Made by a program: the position numbers and the translations under genes. Shown in pieces: positions 1 to 8,321 of a stretch of DNA of 64,000 nt. This stretch comes from Methanobacteriota archaeon (GTDB lineage Archaea; Halobacteriota; Methanosarcinia; Methanosarcinales; Methanosarcinaceae), in contig JAEWQJ010000007.1 of NCBI GenBank assembly GCA_023399215.1, positions 26,948-90,947 of the forward strand, written 5' to 3'. The notes beneath the pieces are model-generated. The model saw only the letters and a program-made list of their open reading frames with translations. It searched no databases and was not told where the DNA came from. Position 1 is the stretch's first letter; every line of letters begins with the position of its first letter.

Positions 1-155
1 AATCAAAATATTATGCAAATGGAAGCTTTAAATAAAAATAATCTGTAAATAAAATTCGTTTGTGAAAAAAGGCTCAGGAGTTGCGGACAAAGTTTAATTT
101 ACAGCTCCTTATATTACTACTCTATTCCTGTATTCATTCTATCCGGAGGCTCTCT

Positions 156-1505
156 GTGACAGAAATCTCAAGTATGGTTATATCCCATAAGAAAGCAAAA
201 ATTGAGGAAATGGAGTCCGCCTGGCACGGAGATCTGGACGGTCTGCTCCATAACCTGTATAATCATGAATATATTCATGAATGCGTTGTCTTAAAAACCT
301 GCAACCGTGTTGAAATTTATGTTGTTTCCCCCAGTAGCAGTATACTTTTCTCTTTTGCAAAGGAAATGGGAGCTTCCACCCATATTATCGACTTCTATGG
401 GCATGACGAATCTCTTGAACACCTGCTCAGGCTTGCCGGCGGGCTTGAATCTATGATTGTTGGGGAAGACCAGATTTTAGGACAGATAAAGGAACTCTAT
501 GCTTACTCCAAAAAAGCGGGAACGACCGGAAAAATCCTTGATACTGCCTTTGATAAAGCTATTCAGGTAGGAAAACGTATTCGCAACGAAACCCGTATCA
601 ATAAAGGTTCGGTGTCCATAGGTTCTGCGGCTGTGGACCTTGCAGAGGAAATTCTGGATGGACTCACAGGAAAATCCGTGCTCGTGATAGGAGCAGGGGA
701 AATAGGAGTCCTTGTAGCAAAGGCCCTGGCTGCAAAGGATATCGAGGCAATCTACATTGCTAACCGTACCTTCAAGAAAGCCGAAGAACTTGCCTATGAA
801 CTTGGAGGGTACGCAGTCAAGCTCAATGATGTCCAGACTCAACTTAAAAACGCTGATGTTGTAATTAGTGGTACAGGTGCTCCTCATTACATTTTAACCC
901 GAGAAATGGTGGAAAAAACCATAACAGACCGGGATAAAACTCGTAAACTCCTCTTAATTGATATAGCAAATCCCAGGGATATCGAGGAATCAGTTGCTGA
1001 ACTTGATAACGTGGAACTGTGCAATATTGACAATCTCAGGGTGATCAGTGAGAGAACGCTTAAAATGAGGAAAGAGGAAGCTAAAAAAGCCGAAGCTATA
1101 ATTCAGGAAGAAATCAAGCTTTTAAACCTCCAGTACAAACGCCAGAGAGCCGATAAAATTATTTCTGACCTTTACAAACAAATTTACGATGTGAGGATAC
1201 AGGAGAGGGAAAAAGCAGTTAACAGGCTCTGTGCTTACCATACTATAGGGAAAATCGAAACTGATGTGCTTGATGACCTTACTCATTCCATCGCAAACAA
1301 AATTCTTGCCGAGCCCACCAAAGTTCTCCGCCAGGCCGCAGAGCTCGGAAACGACGAGTTCCTTGATGTAGTTTCAAGGATCTTCTGCCTCGAAAAAGAC
1401 ACCGCAAAAGTGAAAAAAATGAAACCTAATTGCGAGATAAAGGTGGAAAAAATGAAACCCGATTACGGGAGTGCAACAGATCGGGTCTCTGAAAAAGGCA
1501 ACTAA
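156..1505 (+). CDS. hemA: Glutamyl-tRNA reductase
   Basis: Reduces glutamyl-tRNA(Glu) to glutamate-1-semialdehyde with NADPH, the committed step of C5 tetrapyrrole synthesis that feeds F430, corrinoids and siroheme/heme. The catalytic-cysteine motif TCNRVEIY (Cys about residue 49) is followed by a Rossmann NADPH motif VLVIGAGEIG near residue 175 and a helical dimerisation tail. I chose the GTG at 156 because GGAGG lies 7 bases upstream and the product then starts at the usual family N-terminus (VTEISSMVISHKKAK). A longer reading from TTG at 81 adds 25 unlikely residues. The end is slightly extended and Lys/Met-rich. It is the first of four tetrapyrrole genes on this strand. Family assignment is certain; the start is very likely. 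Confidence 0.96.
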   Translation: MTEISSMVISHKKAKIEEMESAWHGDLDGLLHNLYNHEYIHECVVLKTCNRVEIYVVSPSSSILFSFAKEMGASTHIIDFYGHDESLEHLLRLAGGLESMIVGEDQILGQIKELYAYSKKAGTTGKILDTAFDKAIQVGKRIRNETRINKGSVSIGSAAVDLAEEILDGLTGKSVLVIGAGEIGVLVAKALAAKDIEAIYIANRTFKKAEELAYELGGYAVKLNDVQTQLKNADVVISGTGAPHYILTREMVEKTITDRDKTRKLLLIDIANPRDIEESVAELDNVELCNIDNLRVISERTLKMRKEEAKKAEAIIQEEIKLLNLQYKRQRADKIISDLYKQIYDVRIQEREKAVNRLCAYHTIGKIETDVLDDLTHSIANKILAEPTKVLRQAAELGNDEFLDVVSRIFCLEKDTAKVKKMKPNCEIKVEKMKPDYGSATDRVSEKGN

Positions 1506-1530
1506 TAAAAAAGAATCAGAAGATACCTAA

Positions 1531-1636
1531 AATTCGTAGATAATTCGTAGATAATTCATAGATAATTCATAGATAATTCATAGATAATTCTTAATAATTC
1601 ACAAATAATTTGCAGATAATTTGCAGATAATTCACA
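1531..1636. repeat. Short tandem repeat between hemA and hemB
   Basis: About ten degenerate copies of an 11-base unit (AGATAATTCAT and variants with GTAG or GCAG) fill most of the hemA-hemB gap, stopping just before the hemB ribosome binding site (GAGAAGTGAT). It has no coding sense. It may be simple slippage-prone DNA in a transcribed spacer. Confidence 0.8.
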
Positions 1637-1649
1637 GAGAAGTGATCAA

Positions 1650-2624
1650 ATGTTTCCAGATGTCAGGTTAAGACGATTGAGAAAAGGAAAGATCAGGAAC
1701 CTTGTACGTGAAACTACCTTATCCGTAGACGACCTGGTCCAGCCCATTTTTGTGAATGAGACTATTGATTCTGCTGTTGAAATTCCTTCCATGCCCGGAA
1801 TATACAATATTCCTCTCTCTGAGGTTGTAAATGAAGCAAAAGAGATTGCAGAACTCGGGATTCCAGCAGTGCTCATTTTCGGAGTGCCTGCATTTAAGGA
1901 CGCGGAAGGCAGTTCTGCATATGGGGAAACCGATGTCGTCCAGGAGGCTGTCAGGAGAATCAAGGCCGAGCTTGGAGACGAACTTGTGGTGATTACAGAT
2001 GTCTGTATGTGTGAATATACAAGCCATGGGCACTGTGGAATTGTTGATTTCGAAACGAAAGAAATCCTGAATGACCCCACCATTGAGGTTATCGGAAAGA
2101 TTGCAGTGAGCCATGCAGAGGCAGGAGCTGATATGGTGGCTCCGTCGTGTATGATGGATGGGATGGTAGAAGCCATCAGACACGCGCTTGACACGAACGG
2201 ATTTGAGAATATTCCGATCATGTCCTATGCCGCAAAATATCATTCGTGTTTCTATGGGCCTTTCAGGGAAGCCGCTGAGTCCGGATATTCCTTCGGAGAC
2301 CGTTCTACCTATCAAATGGACCCTGCAAACAGCGATGAAGCTATCAGGGAGGTAACTCTTGATGTGGCTGAAGGCGCAGATATAATTATTGTAAAGCCAG
2401 CTCTTCCTTACCTTGATATTGTCTACAGGGTCAAGACAGACTATGGGATGCCAACTGCTGCATACAACGTAAGCGGAGAATATTCCATAATCAAAGCCGC
2501 CGCAGCTAATGGCTGGCTTGACGAAAAGAAAGCAATTTACGAATCCCTCATTTCCATCAAAAGGGCAGGAGCCGATATTATTATTACCTACTTTGCAAAA
2601 GATGCTGCCCGCATGTTGAAGTAA
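1650..2624 (+). CDS. hemB: Delta-aminolevulinic acid dehydratase (porphobilinogen synthase)
   Basis: Condenses two 5-aminolevulinate molecules to porphobilinogen. 324 residues, the normal length. The metal-site segment CMCEYTSHGHCG (about residues 117-128) has the three-cysteine pattern of zinc-dependent enzymes. The two active-site lysines lie in AAKYHSCFYGPF and in VKPALPYLD, the latter forming the Schiff base. Starts at ATG with GAGAAGTGAT upstream. It acts with hemA and hemL around it; its product goes to HemC encoded downstream. No anomalies seen. Confidence 0.97.
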   Translation: MFPDVRLRRLRKGKIRNLVRETTLSVDDLVQPIFVNETIDSAVEIPSMPGIYNIPLSEVVNEAKEIAELGIPAVLIFGVPAFKDAEGSSAYGETDVVQEAVRRIKAELGDELVVITDVCMCEYTSHGHCGIVDFETKEILNDPTIEVIGKIAVSHAEAGADMVAPSCMMDGMVEAIRHALDTNGFENIPIMSYAAKYHSCFYGPFREAAESGYSFGDRSTYQMDPANSDEAIREVTLDVAEGADIIIVKPALPYLDIVYRVKTDYGMPTAAYNVSGEYSIIKAAAANGWLDEKKAIYESLISIKRAGADIIITYFAKDAARMLK

Positions 2625-3015
2625 GCACCTCTTTTTCAGGTGCTCCTTCTTTTCAGATTTATTCCATTTTTTCCTCTTTCCGCCTTTCCTGCCTTCAAAA
2701 CTATTGCTGATTCCGTTTACACACCCATCAAGTTCATTAATAACCGCTTAATAGAGGGAGTCTCTGTTATAAGATAGAAAAGTAATACAGTAAGGTGTAA
2801 AACGCCTTAATTTTAAAGTGCAGATTAATATATAAAATCCGTTTAATATTAATTTAGTTTAACATAATTCAGTTCAGTATAAATTCAGTTCTATATTCAA
2901 TTTAAGTTCGATCAAGAGCTTAACTTAACATCCAGAACTTAAATTAACATCCAGAACTTAACTTCAATTTACGAATAACTGTTACAGATTTTCAGTCCAA
3001 TCCGGTGAGATTTCC
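2625..3015 (+). promoter_or_regulatory. Intergenic region with likely hemL promoter
   Basis: 391 bases without a gene. A TATA-like box (TAATATATAAAA, 2826-2837) is the best archaeal promoter candidate for hemL-hemC. Downstream lie direct repeats of a unit like AACATCCAGAACTTAA (about 2915-2965). A T/C-rich stretch after hemB (2630-2690) could end its transcript. If this promoter is used, hemL has a leader of roughly 150-170 nt. Confidence 0.4.
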
Positions 3016-4290
3016 ATGATATCTGAGGCAACACTTGAGAAATCCAGACAGATGTATGAGAAAGCAAAGACCCTTATTCCGGGTGGGGTAAGCAGCCCTG
3101 TACGCGCAATAAAGCCCTACCCATTCTATACGGCGTCAGCCAATGGATCAAAGATAAAGGATCTTGACGGGAACGAATACATTGATTACTGTCTGGCTTA
3201 CGGCCCTGCTCTCCTTGGGCACAATCACCCTGTGATAAAAGAAGCTATTAAAGCCCAGCTCGACAAAGGCTGGCTCTACGGAACCCCTACCGAGCTTGAA
3301 GTAAACCTTGCCGAGAAAATTGCAGGGTATTATCCCAGTATCGATATGCTCCGCTTCGTATCTACAGGAACTGAATCCACGATGAGCGCCCTTCGCCTTG
3401 CTCGCGGCTTTACGGGCAGAAACAAATTCATTAAAATTGAAGGCGGATTTCATGGAGCTCATGATGCAGTGCTGGTAAAAGCAGGCTCAGGAGCTACAAC
3501 TCTCGGAGAGCCCGATTCCCTAGGAATACCTGCAGATTTCACAAAATATACCCTGCAAGCTCCCTATAATGATATCGAAGCAATGACAGAGCTTGTAGAG
3601 AAAAACAGAGATGAGCTGGCCGCAGTTATCATAGAGCCCGTGCTCGGAAACATAGGTCCGATAACTCCCCTGCCCGGATACCTGGAAGAACTCAGAAAGC
3701 TTACCCTGGAAAACGACGTGCTTCTCATATTCGATGAGGTTATCACCGGATTCAGGCTCGCAATGGGAGGAGCACAGGAATACTTCGGAGTCGTACCTGA
3801 TATGACCACCCTTGGAAAAATCGTGGGTGGAGGGCTACCTATAGGGGTTTTTGGAGGAAAGCGTGAAATCATGGAAATGATCTCACCATCCGGCCCGGTC
3901 TACCAGGCAGGAACTTTCAGCGGAAGCCCATGTTCCATGGCTGCGGGCATTGCAGTGCTTGACTATCTGGAACAGGAAAAGATCCACGAAAAAGTTAATT
4001 CGAAAGGCGATTACATAAGGGCTGTACTTACAGAAATCGTTGAGGACGAAGGGCTTGATTACAGCGTATGCGGAATTGCTTCAATGTTCAAGATTTTCTT
4101 TGGAGCCGAACCTCACAACTATCAGGAAGCTCTGGAGTGCGATAAAGAGGGTTACCTTGCCTTCTTCCACAGAATGCTTGCAAGTGGAATTTTCCTCCCT
4201 CCCTCGCAGTTTGAAACCAACTTCGTCTCCGCAGCCCATAGTGAAGAGGACATCGAAAAAACCCTTAAAGCATACACCGAAAATCTTTAA
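3016..4290 (+). CDS. hemL: Glutamate-1-semialdehyde 2,1-aminomutase
   Basis: PLP enzyme converting glutamate-1-semialdehyde to 5-aminolevulinate, the step between HemA and HemB. 424 residues, normal for the family. Class III aminotransferase fold: VSSPVRAIKPYPFY near the N-terminus, FDEVITGFR for the PLP-ring aspartate, and the Schiff-base lysine at residue 268 in TLGKIVGGGLP. ATG start after GGTGAGATTTCC. hemC begins 49 bases after the stop, so the two are probably co-transcribed. Confidence 0.97.
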   Translation: MISEATLEKSRQMYEKAKTLIPGGVSSPVRAIKPYPFYTASANGSKIKDLDGNEYIDYCLAYGPALLGHNHPVIKEAIKAQLDKGWLYGTPTELEVNLAEKIAGYYPSIDMLRFVSTGTESTMSALRLARGFTGRNKFIKIEGGFHGAHDAVLVKAGSGATTLGEPDSLGIPADFTKYTLQAPYNDIEAMTELVEKNRDELAAVIIEPVLGNIGPITPLPGYLEELRKLTLENDVLLIFDEVITGFRLAMGGAQEYFGVVPDMTTLGKIVGGGLPIGVFGGKREIMEMISPSGPVYQAGTFSGSPCSMAAGIAVLDYLEQEKIHEKVNSKGDYIRAVLTEIVEDEGLDYSVCGIASMFKIFFGAEPHNYQEALECDKEGYLAFFHRMLASGIFLPPSQFETNFVSAAHSEEDIEKTLKAYTENL

Positions 4291-4338
4291 GCGGATTTAT
4301 TTTGAATGGATTTACATCTTTGAAAACGAGGATTCTAT

Positions 4339-5289
4339 ATGATTATAGGTACGCGGGGCAGCCAGCTTGCACTTGCCCAGGCCAAGACTGTTGCACGCCT
4401 TTTGAAAGCACAGGGCGTTGAAACCAGCTTGAAAATTATAAAAACCAGCGGAGACCGGTTTACTGACAGGCCTCTACATGCAGTATCAAGTGGAGTTGGA
4501 GCTTTTGTCAGGGAACTGGACGAAGTTATGCTTGAAGGAGAAATAGATATCGCTGTCCATTCCATGAAGGATATGCCAACGATTCGCCCACCAACACTTC
4601 CAACTGTAGCCGTTCTGAAGCGGGACACCCCATTTGATCTACTGTTGACTTATGACGGGACCCCCCTGGACGAGCTGCCCGAACAGTCCATAATAGGTAC
4701 CAGTTCACTTAGGAGAGCAGCCCAGATCAAACGCTACAGGCCTGACCTTGTTACACAGGATTTAAGGGGCAATATCGATACAAGGCTGAGGAAGCTGAAA
4801 GAAGGGAAATATGACGGGATCCTGCTCGCTAAAGCGGGGCTTGAACGCATGGGCTGGGAGATTGAAGGGGAAATTCTTTCTCCTGATTTCTTCTGCCCCT
4901 CTCCCAATCAGGGTACAATTGCAGTTGTCACAAGAGCAGACACTGAAGCGGAAGTTGCGGTTTCCAGACTCGACCATACTGACAGCAGGATTGCCACCGA
5001 AATTGAGCGTATCCTGATTTCCGAACTTGGGGGAGGCTGCACTACTCCTATAGGTTCTTATGCCGAAATTATGCCTGGCCGGAAAGAACTCCATGTGCGG
5101 GCTGAGGTCCTTTCCCTTGACGGTGAGGAAACTGTCGGTATAAATGAATTTATTCCTATGGCAGGAGGCATTGAAAAAGCCAAGGAACTCGGGAGCAGTC
5201 TTGTACATATGGGCGGAAAGAAACTTGCTGATGAGGCGCTCCTGCGGCTTTCCGGAGATTCGTGCAACTCAGATGATTTACACGAATAA
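4339..5289 (+). CDS. hemC: Hydroxymethylbilane synthase (porphobilinogen deaminase)
   Basis: Polymerises four porphobilinogens into hydroxymethylbilane using a covalently bound dipyrromethane cofactor. 316 residues. N-terminal IIGTRGSQLALAQA is the family signature, SLRRAAQIKRYRPDL forms part of the substrate-binding site, and the cofactor-binding cysteine is residue 234 in LGGGCTTPIGSY. Directly downstream of hemL. No uroporphyrinogen-III synthase gene is visible in the window. Confidence 0.97.
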   Translation: MIIGTRGSQLALAQAKTVARLLKAQGVETSLKIIKTSGDRFTDRPLHAVSSGVGAFVRELDEVMLEGEIDIAVHSMKDMPTIRPPTLPTVAVLKRDTPFDLLLTYDGTPLDELPEQSIIGTSSLRRAAQIKRYRPDLVTQDLRGNIDTRLRKLKEGKYDGILLAKAGLERMGWEIEGEILSPDFFCPSPNQGTIAVVTRADTEAEVAVSRLDHTDSRIATEIERILISELGGGCTTPIGSYAEIMPGRKELHVRAEVLSLDGEETVGINEFIPMAGGIEKAKELGSSLVHMGGKKLADEALLRLSGDSCNSDDLHE

Positions 5290-5365
5290 TCACTAAATGA
5301 TAACACGAATGATAATGCAAATGACAATGCAAATGATATTCTAATGGGGCAGAAAGGAGCCAGCT

Positions 5366-6271
5366 ATGTATACTCTTACCGGACTTAAACTGAAGAACCC
5401 AACCATTCTTGCAGCCGGGATACTTGGCACAACCGGAGCATCGCTGTGCAGGGTTGCACATGAAGGAGGAGCTGGGGCAGTTGTGACCAAATCCATAGGT
5501 CCTATACCTAAAACCGGGCATTCCAACCCGAGCATGGTTAAACTTGACTGTGGATTTTTGAATGCTATGGGACTTCCAAATCCTTCCTATCCCAGCTTTT
5601 TCCAGGAACTCGAAATTGCAAAAAAGGACTCAGGAGTCCCAGTAATCGCAAGCATCTTCGGCGGAAGTCCTGCTGAATTTAAGGAAGTTGCCGAGGGCTT
5701 GCTCCCTGCAAAACCCGATGCTTTCGAGTTAAATGTGAGCTGTCCTCATGCAGAAGGGTACGGAGCAGCAGTTGGCTCTAACCCATGCCTTGTAGAAGCA
5801 ATTACAGCCGCAGTAAAAGATATAGTGAATGTGCCTGTGTGGGTTAAGCTTACCCCTAATGTTTCTGACATTACATGCATAGGAAATGCAGCCGAATCAG
5901 GGGGAGCAGACGCGGTTGTTGCAATTAATACCTTAAAAGGGATGGCTATAGATATAGAGTCAGGCTATCCTGTCCTGGGGAACCGCTCAGGTGGGCTTTC
6001 AGGAAAAGCCGTCAAACCTGTAGCTGTCAAATGTGTTTATGATCTATATACGGCCCTGGAGATCCCTGTAATAGGGGTAGGGGGAGTATCTTCCTGGCAG
6101 GATGCGGTAGAAATGATGATGGCAGGGGCTGCGGCTGTCCAGGTCGGATCGGCTGTTTATGACAGGCTTGATGTATTCTCCGAGATCAGTAAAGGTATCG
6201 AAGCTTTCCTGCAAAGGAAAGGCTATTCGGATGTAAAAAAATTAATAGGGCTTGCCCATGAGATGGTCTGA
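5366..6271 (+). CDS. pyrD: Dihydroorotate dehydrogenase, catalytic subunit (PyrDB type)
   Basis: Oxidises dihydroorotate to orotate in pyrimidine synthesis; FMN-containing class 1B subunit. 301 residues. The catalytic cysteine is residue 126 in ELNVSCPHAEG, as in class 1 enzymes. FMN phosphate contacts are in GVGGVSSW and AGAAAVQVGSA. AAAGGAG precedes the ATG. Its stop overlaps the start of pyrK by one base (TGATG), so the partner subunits are translationally coupled. The preceding 76-base gap after hemC carries small AATGATA-type repeats. Confidence 0.96.
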   Translation: MYTLTGLKLKNPTILAAGILGTTGASLCRVAHEGGAGAVVTKSIGPIPKTGHSNPSMVKLDCGFLNAMGLPNPSYPSFFQELEIAKKDSGVPVIASIFGGSPAEFKEVAEGLLPAKPDAFELNVSCPHAEGYGAAVGSNPCLVEAITAAVKDIVNVPVWVKLTPNVSDITCIGNAAESGGADAVVAINTLKGMAIDIESGYPVLGNRSGGLSGKAVKPVAVKCVYDLYTALEIPVIGVGGVSSWQDAVEMMMAGAAAVQVGSAVYDRLDVFSEISKGIEAFLQRKGYSDVKKLIGLAHEMV

Positions 6272-7050
6272 TGCTTCCTCTTAATGCTACAATAGTAAAG
6301 ATAAATGAAGAATCTCCTTTGGTCAGGACTTTCTTCTTTGATTTCCAGTTTGAGACTATGAAGCCCGGGCAATTTGTAATGGTCTGGGTCAGGGGCGTGG
6401 ACGAAGTGCCCATGGGCCTTTCGAGCAAGAATTCCATAACTGTCCAGAAAGTGGGAGAGGCAACTTCAAAGCTTTTTGAGTTGAAAGAAGGGGATTCATT
6501 CGGGCTCAGAGGTTCTTTTGGAAATGGCTTTTCTCTGCCTTCTGAGGGAGAAAAAACTCTGGTTATTGCAGGCGGGGTTGGAGCTGCTCCCCTTGCTCCT
6601 TATGCCGAAGCAGCGCGGAGTGAAGGCTCGGAAGTTCATACAGTGCTTGGAGCGCGAAGTGCAGGCGACCTGCTTTTTGAGAAGCGCTTTGCAGAAGCAG
6701 GGAAGGTCTACATTTCTACGGATGACGGCTCAAAAGGAACAAAAGGTTTTGTGACCGATGTGCTCAATAGCCTCAACCTTTCGGTTTATGACAAAATTGC
6801 AGTCTGCGGGCCGGAAATAATGATATCTTCGGTTTTCAGACTCCTTAAGGACAGAAAGGTTCTTGAAAAGTCTGAGTTCAGCCTTCAACGTTATTTCAAA
6901 TGCGGTATAGGAGTCTGTGGGGCATGCTGTATAGACAAGTCCGGGCTCAGGGTTTGCAGGGACGGACCTGTGTTTTCAGGTGTGCAGCTTCTGGATTCCG
7001 AGCTGGGAAAATATGCACGTGACGCCAGTGGGCGAAGAGTTAAAATTTAA
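6271..7050 (+). CDS. pyrK: Dihydroorotate dehydrogenase electron-transfer subunit
   Basis: FAD and [2Fe-2S] subunit that moves electrons from PyrD to an external acceptor (NAD+ in bacterial 1B enzymes; the archaeal acceptor is not shown by sequence). 259 residues. It has a ferredoxin-reductase-like N-terminal FAD domain, a nucleotide-binding motif VIAGGVGAAPLAPY, and a C-terminal iron-sulfur site with Cys211, Cys216, Cys219 and a fourth near 229 (CGIGVCGACC, then LRVC). Overlaps pyrD by one base. Confidence 0.95.
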   Translation: MLPLNATIVKINEESPLVRTFFFDFQFETMKPGQFVMVWVRGVDEVPMGLSSKNSITVQKVGEATSKLFELKEGDSFGLRGSFGNGFSLPSEGEKTLVIAGGVGAAPLAPYAEAARSEGSEVHTVLGARSAGDLLFEKRFAEAGKVYISTDDGSKGTKGFVTDVLNSLNLSVYDKIAVCGPEIMISSVFRLLKDRKVLEKSEFSLQRYFKCGIGVCGACCIDKSGLRVCRDGPVFSGVQLLDSELGKYARDASGRRVKI

Positions 7051-7123
7051 GTTTGAATATATCCTTTAAAAAAATGAAGGAAAGCAAGCGAAAACATCCC
7101 AAAAAGCAGGAGAAGACCGAGAC

Positions 7124-7858
7124 ATGATAGGAAGGTTCAGATCAGGAGATGAAATATTTTATGGAGATATTGAAAATGGACGCGTGTATCCAAAAGGAGG
7201 GACTCCTGCCGGGATTTTTGACCTTTCAGAACTTCGCGTCCTTCCGCCTGCGTCTCCCTCGAAAATTGTATGTATCGGCCTTAACTACCGAGATCATGCT
7301 GAAGAGCTGAACATGAAAGTCCCGGAAAATCCTGTACTCTTTTTAAAGCCTCCATCAGCCATTATAGGGCATGAAGATAAGATAATTTATCCGGCATCGA
7401 GCTCCAGAGTAGAACACGAAGCTGAACTCGCAGTCGTGATAGGCAAACGCTGTAAGAACATCTCAGCCTCAAAGGCCGTAGATGTAATTGCAGGTTATAC
7501 CTGCTTTAATGATGTGACCGCCCGTGACCTCCAGCAAAAAGATGGTCAATGGACAAGGGCAAAGAGTTTTGATACCTTTGCCGCTTTCGGGCCTTATCTT
7601 GCTTCTTCCGACGAAGTTGATATCACGAATGCAAAGATTGCCTGCAGGGTAAATGGGGAAACCAGGCAGGCTTCCAGCACTTCAAACCTTCTTTTTGACA
7701 TTCCTTATCTTATTGAATTTATCACCGAGATCATGACCCTGGAAGTGGGAGATATCATTGCCACAGGAACTCCTCCTGGCGTTGGAGAGCTTCAGCGTGG
7801 AGACATTGTGGAAGTTGAGATCCAGGGAATCGGAACACTTAGAAACGAGGTTGTCTGA
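7124..7858 (+). CDS. Fumarylacetoacetate hydrolase family protein
   Basis: 244 residues of the FAH fold (C-terminal catalytic domain type). The signature runs from KIVCIGLNYRDHAEEL through the metal-binding acidic segment VEHEAELAVVIG to TGTPPGVGELQRGD. Members hydrolyse or decarboxylate beta-diketo acids such as acylpyruvates or oxaloacetate; the true substrate here cannot be read from sequence. Starts at ATG after AGGAGAAGACC. The stop overlaps the next start (TGATG), so it is coupled with the small HTH gene downstream. Confidence 0.9.
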   Translation: MIGRFRSGDEIFYGDIENGRVYPKGGTPAGIFDLSELRVLPPASPSKIVCIGLNYRDHAEELNMKVPENPVLFLKPPSAIIGHEDKIIYPASSSRVEHEAELAVVIGKRCKNISASKAVDVIAGYTCFNDVTARDLQQKDGQWTRAKSFDTFAAFGPYLASSDEVDITNAKIACRVNGETRQASSTSNLLFDIPYLIEFITEIMTLEVGDIIATGTPPGVGELQRGDIVEVEIQGIGTLRNEVV

Positions 7859-8163
7859 TGCTGCTTGAGCCTATTGGAAATGAACTTGAACTTACCGAGC
7901 GCCATCTTCTGGTGCTTAAGAAAGTGATTGAAGAAGCTCCTATTGGGATTCTGAAGCTTTCAGAAGTCACCGGAATGCAGAACCATAAAGTGCGCTACTC
8001 GCTTAGAGTCCTTGAACAGGCTAACCTTATCAAGCCCTCTGCTCAGGGCGCCGTACCTGGAGATGCGGTTCCGAAATTCCTGAAGGAGTTTGATCTCGAG
8101 TTTAAGAAGATCAATGAGAAAGTCTCCCGCATCCAGGAAATCAAAGCTTCCATTCCCCAGTAA
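7858..8163 (+). CDS. Small winged-helix-like protein of unknown role
   Basis: 101 residues. The middle (about 20-70) reads as a helix-turn-helix: GILKLSEVTGMQNHKVRYSL followed by a wing-like LEQANLIKPS. The C-terminus is a short charged helix ending LEFKKINEKVSRIQEIKAS. Overlaps the preceding FAH gene by one base, which implies co-translation. It could be a DNA-binding regulator of this operon, but no effector domain is present. I do not recognise a named family. Confidence 0.75.
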   Translation: MLLEPIGNELELTERHLLVLKKVIEEAPIGILKLSEVTGMQNHKVRYSLRVLEQANLIKPSAQGAVPGDAVPKFLKEFDLEFKKINEKVSRIQEIKASIPQ

Positions 8164-8321
8164 AGGTTCCTGCACGCAAGAGAAGCTTTTCTGAAAGCTT
8201 TTTTCAGTTTTTGCAAGGAATTCCTCCGCTTCGGTGACTTTTTATAACCCTATTTACATGTTTTTTCCTCAATCATAATCACTCTAAATCATTGGATCCA
8301 GTTTATTTTTGGAGAAATTCT